From: Spirogloea muscicola
Taxonomy: Eukaryota > Streptophyta > Zygnematophyceae > Spirogloeales > Spirogloeaceae
Direction of reading: 5' to 3'
Assembly: GCA_009602725.1 (NCBI GenBank)
Contig: WELB01000056.1
Coordinates: 30,313 to 81,396 of the forward strand
DNA length: 51,084 nucleotides
Shown: positions 24,501 through 36,450 of the stretch, one piece after another
How positions within the stretch are numbered: position 1 is the stretch's first letter
Layout: every line of letters begins with the position of its first letter
Made by a program: the position numbers and the translations under genes
Notes under the pieces: model-generated
The model's database searches: none
Seen by the model: the letters and a program-made list of their open reading frames with translations, nothing else
Told to the model about the DNA's origin: nothing

Positions 24501-27500
24501 TGAAGAAAGGTGAGAGTATCAGTAAGCCCCGTTGCAAAACAAATAGTATTGAAGAATAATAACACCACCAACTAATATGGACATTCATTCATGTTCTACA
24601 TTCATCACTATGCAACTCACAGCTATCTCATGTTGAGCTGTCTGGGAAGGTGAACACAACAATAAAGAGAAAGGGTGAGAGACACATACAATACCCAGCC
24701 TTGCATACTCCCTGCGACAGCCTTAACCCTTGTCATGAGCCCTGCCCCCTGGCTTACCTGCTAAATATGGCAGGCTGATCGAGGCGAGCAAGGAAGTAAT
24801 CCACGGATTCGGAAGCGTAGCGATTTAAGAATTTTGCAAAGGGGGCCCGGTAGGGGCTATTAAGCTCACTGTAAACCTGCCCCGGGGCCAAGGCCTGCTC
24901 CAGCGATATCGTCATGGTCACCAAGCTGTCCAAGAACCGGTGAGCTGCCGGAGGAAGGAGGTGGAAAAGCTCCAGAATGGCTGCTCATAATGTCACAGCA
25001 GGACAAGAAAATATCGTTAGTAGCCCTAAAGCCACACGGCATTTATGGATGAGTAAACATGTCGATGACTCTCAGCAGCTATTGAGTCTTAGACCAGAGG
25101 CAGAGCGCAATGAGCAGAGCAGACATAAGCAGAGCTTTCACACAAGTACCCAAATTGCATGTGTCAGCGCTGCTCACCTCCTGCTACTTTTGGCTCTTCG
25201 CCAGCTTTCCAAGTCTTCTGAGCCAGCTTCTCAGGTTCCTGCCACTTCCTCAGGTGATCCAGAAGCTTCTCGCCGAGCGTGACATTGAACCAGTTGGAGA
25301 GCAGCTCGAGCAAGCGAGCTAAGCCCTGCGGTGGGATCAAGGCAAGCTCCTTGGTGTCTCAATCTTTCTGATACGTGAGCAGGTTATGACATTTCAAAAT
25401 CACACTCACACGGCAGGTGTCAGGACTTCGGAGTTCAGGTCTTGAAGTGAGGGCTTAAGACAAGGGCTTTTGCAATATGGTTTTGATTCAGAGGAGTGGC
25501 CGACACATACGAGTTGAGATATGCATGTCGACAACTTTACCCACAAGCATGGGTGAAGGTGAAACCAGGATCCCAAACTGGACCACTAAGTCGGCTGACC
25601 TACACGATACCTACCATTAAGACAGTGCTTCGTCATTGTACCTGTAGGAGGGGAATATTCAGATGGCGATAATGTGCCAGGTTCATGAGAATGGGACGGA
25701 GGCTGCTCTGCAGTAGATCCTTGGGCATCTTCTGCTGTTGTACGACCTGGAGATCCAAGAACTGGGAATCCTCAGCTATGTGCTTTCGCAAACCTCTGAG
25801 CTTACATCCAGATTGATTTGACACTTTGCTGCAGAATTAGCAATTAGATTACTGGCTAGACAGAGCAACAGAGAAGCTGTGCAGTGCCCATGACGTGAAA
25901 GGGAGGCCAAACCAAGTCATACACTGTTTAGGAAAAATGTAATTACATATCTGGGCTACACAAAACGAAGCCTTATGCTACTGAGGGGTAAGATAATTGT
26001 GAAAAAGCGGCTGAGAAGCAAATAATATTGCAATTGTGAAAGCATCGACGACAGACAGTCATCCTGCATGCAGTGATGCAAAGCAGGAGGTGAATTGGGT
26101 GAACGTCTCTGAACCTGACGGAGGCCTTCCTTTGCAACAATTACAATCTCCGGCGTCCGGCATGTGAGGCTCTTGAAGAACATGGCAATGATCCGCGATC
26201 TCAAGTCGGCATGCTCGGGAGTTGTCCTGAAGTCAGTCCAAGCCATGGCTGTGCAAAGGAGCTCAATGCAAGCTGTCCTCAGCTTTGTGAGCACAGCTGC
26301 CACTCTTGGATTCAGAAACTTCCCATGAAGGCAGGACTCGTCCGTCTCAGCTATGGTCAGCGCTTCTGTTATAAGGAGGACCAGTTCTCCAGAAAGTTTG
26401 AGCAATGGAGGCCGCAGTCCCAAACAGAAGTTTAAGGCCATGACTGTGCCAATCTGCCTCACGTTATCACAGCAAGTTACCTTAAGGAAGGTGTAAGAAG
26501 TAAAGAGATTACATTGTCGTCCTTGACAATGTGACAATGCTAAATCTCTCCACCAATTTCAAGTGGAAGATGTAACTCCACCAGCACTTACAGCCTCCTC
26601 ATGCTGCGGTCACACCTTTTTATCAGCAATTCAACGGCCTGCTCATGCTGCAGTCACACCTTGGGAAAAGATGCATGGGCCATGAAACTTGCCTGCTGTT
26701 CCACATGCTTATGCCGGAGCGGCTTCACCAGCAGCGGCTGCAGAAGCTTGTCGTGAAGTGGTTCGAGCAGCTCAGACACCTCGGACCCAGTCCTGGCTGC
26801 CAAGAGGGAGAGGCAGGACTGGACGTTCTTCCGCACTGTCGGCGGCGAGTTGGGGTTGAACAGCTCCGCTGCAAGCACTTCCATCACGCCCTGAAAGCTA
26901 GCTCTCTTGTGCTGCTCCACTACCGTATCATCCACATTATTGACAACCCGCAGCACCTGTGCACAATATCAAGCATACACAACAAGAAGCAACAGCAATT
27001 ATAACCCGCACAGACCAATGCAGCTCTCAAATGCACAGCCTCCGCAGAATATTGCTTACACATCATGACGTTTCTGAAGCAGTCCATATCAATGCATACA
27101 TACTAGCGTCAACTTCTTGACACTAGGAAGCAGTCAACCAGGGCAAGAAAAGGACCTGCGTCAGAACTTTGTCAGTCTCTTCCTGTTCTCTGTTGGCATG
27201 TGGTGGAAGCCTCTTCAGAACGTATAGTAAAGCTCGTACAGCTCGCACCTGCAGCTATATAGAACTCATCAAAGTCTGCTTGACAAGCTGAGCCCTTTGC
27301 ATAGTGGGCTCATAGTGTAGTTTTGTTGAAATGAGGAGCTTCCGCTGGAGTCAGAGTCCATGCATCAGCAGAAGAGCTGTGCCACGGGCTGACCTGGAAA
27401 TGGCAGAGCGTGTCCACAGGGACCTTGCCGATCAATGCCCCAAGCCCCATAACACCGCCCATCTGTGCCTGCCACGTCCCACCATAGCAGCAATGCAGTA

Positions 27501-30500
27501 GCCTGGGAAGCAGCTGCTCAAACACCGGGATCCGCACCGAAGGTGGTGGCGAGAACACGGGGTTCAAGGAGGGGCTCGACACGGCCAACGGCGTCCCGGG
27601 CGCTCCAAGGCTGCCCCTGCTTGCCGCGGGCATGCCTGACTGCTTCGAGCGGGCCAACAAGAGCAACGTCTCTGCGAAAGTTTGCAAGCCCTGCAATGAT
27701 TGACATCCAATCATGATCGGTGTTTCACAAACAAGACTGGACTTGCCTGAGTAAAAGGAAAACCTCAGACCTGCTAGACGAGAAGCAACTCTCAAGGTCT
27801 GAGCACTGAAATATAGTCCTTAGACAAAAAGGCTTAGACAATACATTGTCATTCGAAGTCTCCATCCTGTACCTCGTCAAAGCGACAGCTACCAGACAGC
27901 AGCAAGAGTGGTCAGCACACAGACCTGCAGGGCAGCCTTTGCATGGCTCCGGTTGTTATCAGAGAGCACAGCAACAAGCGCGTCGAGGAAGATGAGGGGG
28001 TCGAGCTCTTTGAGATTGCTCTGGGGCCGCGCCTTGCCACGGCTTGCTGCTGCCGCAGAGGCGATGCTGCCCGTCGCCGAGGCGCTGCCAGGCCTGTCTG
28101 CGGCGGACAGCGGTGAGCCTGAAGTCCCACCACTGGAAGGTGCTGCCGATGCCTCTATGTGGAACATCATAGCAAAGTGGCGACATATGCTCCCAACAAA
28201 GTCATCCTTAGCATTCTGGATGGGAAAAGATTGGAGTGTGCAAGCAAGACTTTGTCAGTCACCCTATTGTTCCAATGAGTGTGAACAACAATAGCACAGA
28301 TGTGCGACGTACAGAGATTTACAAGCACAAATCCCATGAGTAGCTCATCTACCCATTTAGCTTAATAGGCAGATAGTGTGCAGGAGATCATGGCTAAGGT
28401 AAAGAGTACCGCGAGATCAGCGTGAGACGAAGCTGCAAGCACGGCCATGAGAAGAACGCGGAAAATGCTCCGCTCGGCCATCAGCTGCGTCTTGGTCTTC
28501 ACACCAAGATCAACCTGCAGAAGCACAAGTAGCGACCAAAAAGTATGTCATGAAATCCAGTCAATATGTGAGCAGGCTCTACCTGTACATCCTCCTTACT
28601 GCTTGTGCAAAGAAGCTCTTGCACTTGGAGGTCAGGAGTTTTGCAGCAAATGACGTAGATTACGATATTGTCGACCTTTATGTGATGGCCTACTGTAAAA
28701 GACAACCTAAGTCACAGAGCAGTCCCTTAGACAGCAACATGTGCTTCTACACTTATGAGCAGGATCAAAGGACCTCACCCTGTTCATGCTGCCGGACTCC
28801 GGCCTTCGCCGTGCTGGGTCTACTGATGTCAGAAGCATGGTGCTCAGCTGACCGGGAGTTAAGGAGCCGCCCTCCACGGTAACATTGCCTTTCAGATTCA
28901 GCACTGATGCCAGGCAGACCCTGAGGAACTTCAGGGCCTGCTTGCGGTAGTACAGGTCCAGGCTCCCCTGCGAAAGAGCACGGAATCACCCATTAATCTG
29001 CAAGGGCTCATATGTACAGATCAACATCAGGCAAACTCCTGATTGAGACTGGCAGTCGACTTATCACTGACAACAAGCTAAATGTCAGAGTGGATAACTA
29101 TTATCTGGTCACACAAGCTGGCATGCATAATGGAGCAGGATGCTCGGTCCAAATCATGGATGCTTAAGGTTGAAAAGTGTAATGTATTAGTGAAGGCATC
29201 AGCCGCTTGAGCTTCAAGGTTGGTTGGTAAGGCATACCGTGTTGTTGAGGGCAGCCTGTCGCGCCAACAAGATGCAGCGGTCGAGTGGGACGAGGAAGCT
29301 TGTGCTGGGCTCGAACATCAGAATGTGCCGGAGCCCGTGCTCAGGGTTGTCCTTACACTCGAGCTCCAGCGGATCTTTCAGAAAGCGGCGGTTCCTGCCC
29401 CCCAGCTTTCCAAGTAGCTGAAGAGCCTTGACACCATAATCGTATGGCTTTGGCCTTAAGTGACCCCAGAGGGTCAGTATCAGCTCATTCATCACGCTGG
29501 CCATGCTGCACAAAGATATGGTGAAATTAGTAATCAACTTGCACATCTAGCAACTTGACATCGAAAAAGCCAGGAAGAGAGCAAAAATGAATTTTCATCA
29601 TGAGAGAGGGCATAGCAGCAAGCATGCGTTGTGACGTGCACAAAGCGCAGAGCATGCTTGTATTGAACGAGCGATCTATATGAAATCTAGATAGACTTCT
29701 CCATTTCAGCATGCATGCAGCAAAGAGTTGCCTGTAAGTATACAAACCTTGGTTCTAGGAACTCCGGATTCAGGCTGTCAACCCAGAATTCCAGAGTCCT
29801 TAGGCCCAACCCAGCAAGCTCCTCAGAGCCCTTCAGGGCGAGGACGAGGGGCTTCATGAGCCGCGGAAGGTGGGGCAGGAGTGCGGAGAGCCGCACAGGC
29901 AAGGTGAGGCAGAGCTCGACCAAGAGGTCGTGCATTTCTGACCCCGTTGGCCCTTCCAACATGGCCAACAGCAGGTTGAGGCATGGCTGCAAGAAGGAGA
30001 TGAACTCTCTATACAGCGAGTCAAACTTCCCTCCATTCAGTGCGCGGAACATTGTCCGAAGAAGCTGCATGTACCTGTTTAAAAAATGACTAAATTATGA
30101 GCACCAGCAGGAGTGCGTAAGAACTTTTAGCATAAATGCCAGTACTTAAAGCAGACCTTGACTATAGTGGCAAGCAAAGTGAGGAAGCTGAGCGGCGCGG
30201 CTCACCCTGAAGGCTTGTCCAACTGAGTGGCGTTCTTCATGCAAGTCTCCATGAGGACCGCAACGTGCGGCTGCAGCACGCGCTCGCACTCCACTGGATA
30301 CTTAGCAACAGCGCCAAAGAGAAGCCTGAATAGTTGAAGGACAAGCTTTGCCGACTCTGTGTCGGGTTGCTTGAGGATTTCCAGCTTTGAGGCAACCAGG
30401 AAGTATGCCAAGACATCGGCAAAGTGCTTGCTGGCCTTGGGGTTCTGGAGCAGCGCTGCAAATATCTGCATGAAGCGCATGCAACATGAAGCGCATGGCA

Positions 30501-33500
30501 GGGTTGTCATTGATCAATAAACCTCAACCATGAAGCCCAGTCTGTAAACCCAGAGGGCTACTTCAGCCAGAGGGTAAGATGATTTGACAATATATCTCTA
30601 ATAAGCAGGAATGCACTTGTATCTGTTGCTTGCTAAGAGTACCTGAAGGAGTTGTCCATTCAAGAGAAGGCAGTCAAAGAGGTAAGGCATCGTCATGCTG
30701 AACATGTCCATGAAGTTGCGCTGCTCGAGCACTGTGAAGACCATCGCATAGTGCAGGAAGATCTCCTCATCCTCCTTCTCCTTGAAGAGAGCGAGGCACT
30801 GAACCCCGCTCTTCAGCAGTCCGGATGCCAAGCGAACCTGCCCATGTTGATGTTAACATTGATATTGATATTGATATTGACATTGACTTTGACATTGATA
30901 TTGATATTGATATTGCCTGCTCAGATTATAGACAGCTGCACAATTTCTGTAAAGTTTAGCCCCTTCTAGCCTAGGGCTTTGCTTTGTGTAGCCTTTGTCC
31001 TTTGCAATGCTTTGGCCAGTTGCGTGCATACTGTATAGACTCAACGTGGCCTCCATGTCCTACAAGCGCACTGCCCACCATCTCTCTAGTGCTAATTGTA
31101 CAGTGATCTGGACTAATGTGCAGCACAATGCCAGTACTTGCATGCACAGCTTACCTCCTCCTCTCGCATGCCTTTGGTGCCAGTAGTCATCTGGCCATTA
31201 GGCACCATTGGGCCGCCATTGAAGTGAGTAATGCTCCAGACCAGTGTCTTCATGCCTACACAAATGGCACCCAACCTCCTTGGCGATTGCACCCCAGAGC
31301 AACAATTGCGACTTTTAAGTGACAGAATCCTCAAAGATCGTGTGACAACACACTGTGCGTTTAGATGTGTGTGAGGCCTACACACTCCTTCAGAACATCA
31401 GGGGTTGACCCACTCAGATCTTGAAATATGGAGATTTTAGTTTGCCACATTACACAATGTAGGAAGTTAAGCAAATCAAAGTGGACTCTCATCTCACCCA
31501 TTATAAGAGTCTTGATCAGTTGCTTGCAGTCGCTCAATTCCTTGGCATGGTCAGGGGGTGCCTGAAGGTTCAAGGCTGCCTGCAAAGTAACAATAATTTG
31601 ACACAAGTAAGAGCTAAAGTAGATGGAGTAGACATTCAGCAAGAAGGCAGAACAAAAGAGAACATGACATCACTTGCAGATATCTGACAACGGGGCATGA
31701 TTTAAGTAGTGGATGGCACTTTACCTGAAACGGTAATTCCAGGCGAGTCCGCAAGCTTGTCTGATTCTTGTCTTTCTGAGTATTTGATTCTGATAGCAGC
31801 TGCACAGAACAAATAATGAAGGCCAGTAAGTAGACAAGTAATTTTTTCAAAGTCAAGCTCACCAACCAGGTCTGCTACTTATCTTGCAGCTTTGTCCACT
31901 GCAAAGTCTCAGATTACAGATAGTACCTGTGGTATACCGCGTTTGAGGGTTCCAAACTTGCTCACAAGGGCATCCAGAATGCGGCCCTGTCAGTAAGGTC
32001 AAAGAAAAACTTAAGCTTCTACGTGACACAAACTGAGAAGCGCCGTATAATTAGGAACCAAGGGGGCACAGTTGCTCTTGGGATTGCTTTTTGGGGAAAA
32101 CACATTTGTTGACCCTTTGCAACATCCCAATCTGTTGGAAGTCTGATTTGGCATTTAGTGTCAAACTATGGCAAGCCTCACAAGAACAGCGCGGCCTTCT
32201 TCTCGTTGTGCTTCGTGTCTCCTGCCAAAGATGGTCTCAACCTGCAACCCAAAAGCTTGTTCATGCAAAGTCATCTAAGAAGCAAAGCATAGCAGGCGTG
32301 CGAGTTCCACAAGCAACACAAGAACCAGTCACCCTGCTCTCCCAGGTAGAAACCCAGTTAATGCAATCAATTAGAGTATGAAAAGTGCAACTGAGAAGAC
32401 TTATGTATTCTCCAGATATACATTGTTGAGTTGGAAGCTGACCTCACCAGATTCAGCATGAGGCGAACACATGTCATCTGTACATTGAGGGGAAGCGAAG
32501 AATCGTGCACGTTGCGCGAGAAAAGGTACACAATTCTTAGCAACTGTATGCAGACAGCCACAAGGACTCCACCTTGGTCAAGTCAGAAGAAGAGTCAAGC
32601 TTTAGGATCATCCCATTTGCAGTCCAAGTACTTGTATGTCATCTGATATGAGTAACCTCAAAGAGTCTATTGGTAAGACGGAATGTATCGGGGCACCTGA
32701 GGTGAGGTCAAGTCTGTCCGGACATGATGTATAAGCTCTGCGAGGAGGCTGTACGCCAGCGGTCGAAGGGTCTCGAAACAGGCCCTGCCAACGCCTACTA
32801 GCACTCTGCAACATCAAAAGCAGAGCCAACTGTTAGGAGGTGCAGAGCTCAGCTGCAAAACTGTAGAGAGGTAAGCTTGGCAGTCAACAACCTCAAGAAT
32901 CACGTGACCTGCAGCCTCGCGAACCTAGACTTGGGATTTTGGGATTTAGGTTTTAGGGTTTAAGGTTTACGGGTTTAGGATGATGTATGAGGACCTTTCA
33001 TCAAGCAGGGTGTCCATGTGCTGGAAGAAGCCCCGCTTGAAGTCGGTGGCCAGCACATGTCTTGTTGCCACCAGGAGCTCCTTCCGGGTGCCGACCGAGT
33101 CGGGGCAGGTGACCAGCAGGTTCACCACGCTCCGGCAGATGCTGTCCTCGTGCACTCTCATTGCCTCGCCGAAGCTTTTCAGCACATAGGTCAAGAACGA
33201 CACCGTCTGCCAAAGCAGGAAATCATAGCTATCACAGATTGGTCTGGATTATATTACCTTGTTGGGTCAAAATACCAGAGAGAGGTCTTCTGAACTCAGA
33301 AATCAAGGTGTCAGCAATGTTGATATTTGTGGGTGCCGCCTAAAAGCAAGCTCTCAGCGGTGTTGCACTTGCCATAAGGCAAGCCAACATTTTATGCTGA
33401 ATGCACACACCTTGACTTGAGCACCCTTGAAGTCAGCATAAGCTTGCTTGAGGTGTGGAGGAACTTGTGTGGGCCCGGGGATGGAGATAGCTCCGACCAT

Positions 33501-35378
33501 AAGGGGGAGGAGCCTATGTATGTTTGTCGCGAGATAGCGGGGGTAGATCTAGTAGAGACTCATTACAATAAGCGGGCACTCTGTAACGATCTGACATCAC
33601 AACAAAGGCATCACGTTTCAGTGGGCAGTCAGAATTAGTGACTTTCCCGCATTAGCGAGGCCTTTGTCCCAATATAAAGGCTCGGGTTCATGCAAAATCT
33701 CATGAAGCACTTGCATGACAATTCCTTATAGTATTAAAAGAATAGGAGGCCAACAGGTTGGCTACAAGAGAATTGTCTTGTGATGCCCCCTATATGCATG
33801 ATGTATGATGGGCAGTAGCACAATACTTGCAATCAACTGTGTGCAGATATTAGACAAATGCTACGAGTTGTATCGCAAGGATGAGCGTCGACCTTGAAAG
33901 AGCGTGTACTGGGATTGAGGGAGGCAGGGGCGCCAGCACCGCCTGCTGATTTGTCCAGAGCAAACATGCCCTGTTGGCCAGCAAGGCCTTGGCTCGTCGG
34001 CACGCCAGCCAGCGGGCCGTCTGCCTTGGCGCCCCCCTCAAAATAGTAGCTTGACGTGTCCTTGAACTTCTGATAGAGCTGCATTATGCAAAGGGAAGGC
34101 GACTTGAGGCTAGTATCAGCAGAAGCATGCCAGCAGAAGACCCATAATCCGCTTTCTTCACTTAATGGGAAGCGCTGCAAGGTTCACATTCAAGTTTCAG
34201 GGTGGATTAATGGCTAGAGAATGCTATAATAGATTGATTATTGAGGAATCTGGCCTGCTCGATGGTGGTGTCCGCTGCTCAGTCTGTCTTTTGAATCTGT
34301 TTGATTTATCGCTCAGGTCTGGCTCCTGCATCTGCTGCCGTCACTACAAGTGCCCAGGATTCACGTTCCAGCGTGCTGTTAAATTTATGATTGGCAAACT
34401 GACGGTGATGATTTAGCCAGCAGGCGCCTGCTTGAAGGTCAGCAGAATGTCGTACCTTGCAGACCAGGTCCAGGAAAGGCTGCACTTGCGGCTCAAGCGA
34501 CGTGCGGAAATTCTTGTGCAGGTCGAAGATGATGCGCGTGCATATCATGCCGCTCTCCTCGTTGTCTTCGGCCAGCACAGTCATTGCGAGGCCGAGCAGG
34601 TCAGCCGCATACAGCCGCAGGACCTCTGTGTGCGGCAGGCGATTCAGAATCTCCAGCACAGTGCTGCGTAGCTTGTGCTCCACATTGTCCGTTGCCTGCA
34701 CGAGAACAGCCACGCATTCAGCTCAGCGCCCAGCTTATTGGAAAGCCTAACCTTCACCGCAAATCTTCTGCCCATCATGAACCTCAAAGCTATGGATCCA
34801 TTGGCTTGCAAGGTATCTTCTGTCATGCAGAGGCCATAAATGGCCAAGCAAGACGCACAAGCCTTTCGACTATGTAGCTGTGCTTGATCTGACTATCCAT
34901 AGTTGAGGAGGAGCAAGGCCCGGCTTCATGATTCAGATCATGATGGTCTGGTCTCACAACCCTCAACATGAGCGACCCTACATGTTTGACCTTTGAGCCC
35001 AGAATCTCGGTGCTGCCCTGCTAATGGTCTGGTCATTGAGCTGCAGGAGCAACTACCTGGCTGCGTGTTGCAGCTCAGAAATATACATACATAGCTAGTA
35101 GGTAACATGAGAATTACCAATTTGATACCAACTGAAGATGACCAACTATTGCAGCCCGCACAGAGGAGCTGGTGGCTGTTGTCATATGAGAAGCAAATGA
35201 TTTTGTCGAGCTGGGACTTGGGTTCATTAATGGGCGTTAGCACCTGGGGCTTGGTGATCTGCGTGAGCAGCCGGGAGAAGACGGCGAAGTAGGGCTTGAG
35301 GAAGTTGAGGTACTCGGACGTGTGCGCAATCTCGATGCTGTCGCGGACCTCGGTGGCGTGCGTCAGCCGCCCCTGCAT
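10121..35378 (-). CDS. TRA1: TRRAP/Tra1 transcription-associated pseudokinase, giant scaffold subunit of SAGA and NuA4-type complexes
   Basis: Nuclear adaptor that contacts transcription activators and recruits histone acetyltransferase complexes. The gene spans 25.3 kb in about 55 recognisable exons. Exon 1 (from ATG 35378) reads GRLTHATEVRDSIEIAHTSE then LNFLKPYFAVF, matching plant TRA1. Then come HEAT repeats (for example EHKLRSTVLEILNRLPHTEV near 34.6 kb, and ATDFKRGFFQHMDTLLDE near 33.0 kb), the FAT region (about 20.7-13.4 kb), an FRB-like segment, the pseudokinase (about 12.5-10.5 kb) and the FATC end NLCMMDPTWHPWF with stop at 10121-10123. Low-complexity inserts lie near 28.0, 27.6, 21.5, 20.7 and 13.6 kb. 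Three of its introns are GC-AG. The usual family length is about 3,700-3,900 aa; the exact length was not computed. A further 5' exon may lie in or beyond the gap at 35600-36450, so the start is tentative. No internal break was noticed, but not every junction was checked. Confidence 0.95.
10725..10867 (-). other. TRA1: GC-AG intron in TRRAP (pseudokinase/FATC region)
   Basis: Junction read as VSPK|NQHMQQQLSMFFRDEL, with donor AAG|GCAAGC and acceptor TGCAG|AAC, phase 0. The join matches the plant protein with no gap. A GTCTCT nearby would drop conserved residues and is a poor donor. Confidence 0.8.
13359..20730 (-). other. TRA1: FAT-domain coding region of TRRAP/Tra1
   Basis: Exons here encode helical-repeat sequence aligned with the plant TRA1 FAT domain. 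Examples: VLYGLWKRRSITADTRAGLS (about 16.9 kb), AEMCLWEEQWLSCAKRLNQW (16.6 kb), CFLQGIKYGSAHGRSHLARI and YWVWLTWIPQLLLSLQRPES (14.1 kb), ALYYWLRTYLLERRD (13.78 kb). The FAT domain packs around the pseudokinase in known Tra1 structures. The borders given are approximate. Confidence 0.8.
20680..20718 (-). repeat. TRA1: Polyalanine-coding GCN repeat in TRRAP
   Basis: On the minus strand GCT/GCA/GCG codons encode about 12 Ala, between GQVGP and SPQAKEVLHVL. It is a lineage-specific low-complexity insert in an exon of the scaffold protein. Confidence 0.75.
21120..21291 (-). other. TRA1: GC-AG intron in TRRAP after the NLS-bearing exon
   Basis: The donor is CAG|GCAAGG and the acceptor GGCAG|GCT, phase 0. 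It joins LSSLHKQ to AVELLEDALTVWPEANVK, which aligns with the plant protein with no gap. No GT donor in range keeps the frame. Confidence 0.8.
26454..26692 (-). other. TRA1: GC-AG intron in TRRAP HEAT region
   Basis: The donor is CAG|GCAAGT and the acceptor GGCAG|ATT, phase 0. It joins RHKHVEQQ to IGTVMALNFCLGLRPPLLKL, where plant TRA1 has EQQVGTV. A GTGTGA 30 bases further downstream is in frame but would add residues that plants lack. A 21-bp segment is repeated inside the intron, at 26598-26618 and 26642-26662. Confidence 0.78.
30847..30915 (+). repeat. TTGATA hexanucleotide microsatellite in a TRRAP intron
   Basis: About 11 units of TTGATA and variants (TTGACA, TTGACT) lie in tandem just upstream, in the sense of transcription, of the exon encoding VRLASGLLKSGVQCLALFKE. 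There is no coding consequence. It is simple-sequence expansion. Confidence 0.85.
32931..32980 (+). repeat. Interstitial telomere-like TTTAGGG repeats in a TRRAP intron
   Basis: About seven degenerate TTTAGGG units (GGGATTT, TTTAGG, TTTTAGGG, TTTAAGG, TTTACGGG, TTTAGG) lie between the exons ending at GFFQHMDTLLDE and starting at VLVGVGRACFETL. On the sense strand of this minus-strand gene they read CCCTAAA. Confidence 0.75.
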
Positions 35379-35599
35379 TGCTGTTGGTGCCGTGGCGGCC
35401 AGGGTCAAGGAGCACAGTAGCAGATGCGTTGAGCTTGCGCACGGGCTCGAGCGGACTGACTGACAGGAGGAGGGAGAGGCAGATGGAGACAGGAAGAAGC
35501 TGGACGACGTGAGCAGAAGAGGAGTGCAACCACGAGCGAGAGCGCGAGCGAGGGAGCGAGAGCAAGGGGCGCAAGAGGGGGGAAGGGAAGGGGGGGGAG
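35379..35599. promoter_or_regulatory. Probable 5' UTR/promoter side of TRRAP, purine-rich, running into the gap
   Basis: The + strand here turns into a GA/GGGA-rich run that ends at the gap, so the transcript-sense strand is CT-rich, as in many 5' leaders. An in-frame open stretch continues upstream of ATG 35378 without a clear start. A first exon further upstream therefore cannot be excluded. Confidence 0.4.
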
Positions 35600-36450
35600 N
35601 NNNNNNNNNNNNNNNNNNNNNNNNNNNNNNNNNNNNNNNNNNNNNNNNNNNNNNNNNNNNNNNNNNNNNNNNNNNNNNNNNNNNNNNNNNNNNNNNNNNN
35701 NNNNNNNNNNNNNNNNNNNNNNNNNNNNNNNNNNNNNNNNNNNNNNNNNNNNNNNNNNNNNNNNNNNNNNNNNNNNNNNNNNNNNNNNNNNNNNNNNNNN
35801 NNNNNNNNNNNNNNNNNNNNNNNNNNNNNNNNNNNNNNNNNNNNNNNNNNNNNNNNNNNNNNNNNNNNNNNNNNNNNNNNNNNNNNNNNNNNNNNNNNNN
35901 NNNNNNNNNNNNNNNNNNNNNNNNNNNNNNNNNNNNNNNNNNNNNNNNNNNNNNNNNNNNNNNNNNNNNNNNNNNNNNNNNNNNNNNNNNNNNNNNNNNN
36001 NNNNNNNNNNNNNNNNNNNNNNNNNNNNNNNNNNNNNNNNNNNNNNNNNNNNNNNNNNNNNNNNNNNNNNNNNNNNNNNNNNNNNNNNNNNNNNNNNNNN
36101 NNNNNNNNNNNNNNNNNNNNNNNNNNNNNNNNNNNNNNNNNNNNNNNNNNNNNNNNNNNNNNNNNNNNNNNNNNNNNNNNNNNNNNNNNNNNNNNNNNNN
36201 NNNNNNNNNNNNNNNNNNNNNNNNNNNNNNNNNNNNNNNNNNNNNNNNNNNNNNNNNNNNNNNNNNNNNNNNNNNNNNNNNNNNNNNNNNNNNNNNNNNN
36301 NNNNNNNNNNNNNNNNNNNNNNNNNNNNNNNNNNNNNNNNNNNNNNNNNNNNNNNNNNNNNNNNNNNNNNNNNNNNNNNNNNNNNNNNNNNNNNNNNNNN
36401 NNNNNNNNNNNNNNNNNNNNNNNNNNNNNNNNNNNNNNNNNNNNNNNNNN
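35600..36450. other. Assembly gap (851 N)
   Basis: This is unsequenced. It is flanked by a G-rich purine run on the left and a CGCC/GGCG tract on the right, so extreme base composition probably caused it. It may hide the TRRAP promoter or a first exon. Open frames drawn across it mean nothing. Confidence 0.99.

Noticed and set aside
30847-30915. CRISPR-like tandem repeat
   Set aside because: Six-base units with no spacers, in a eukaryotic intron; it is a microsatellite.
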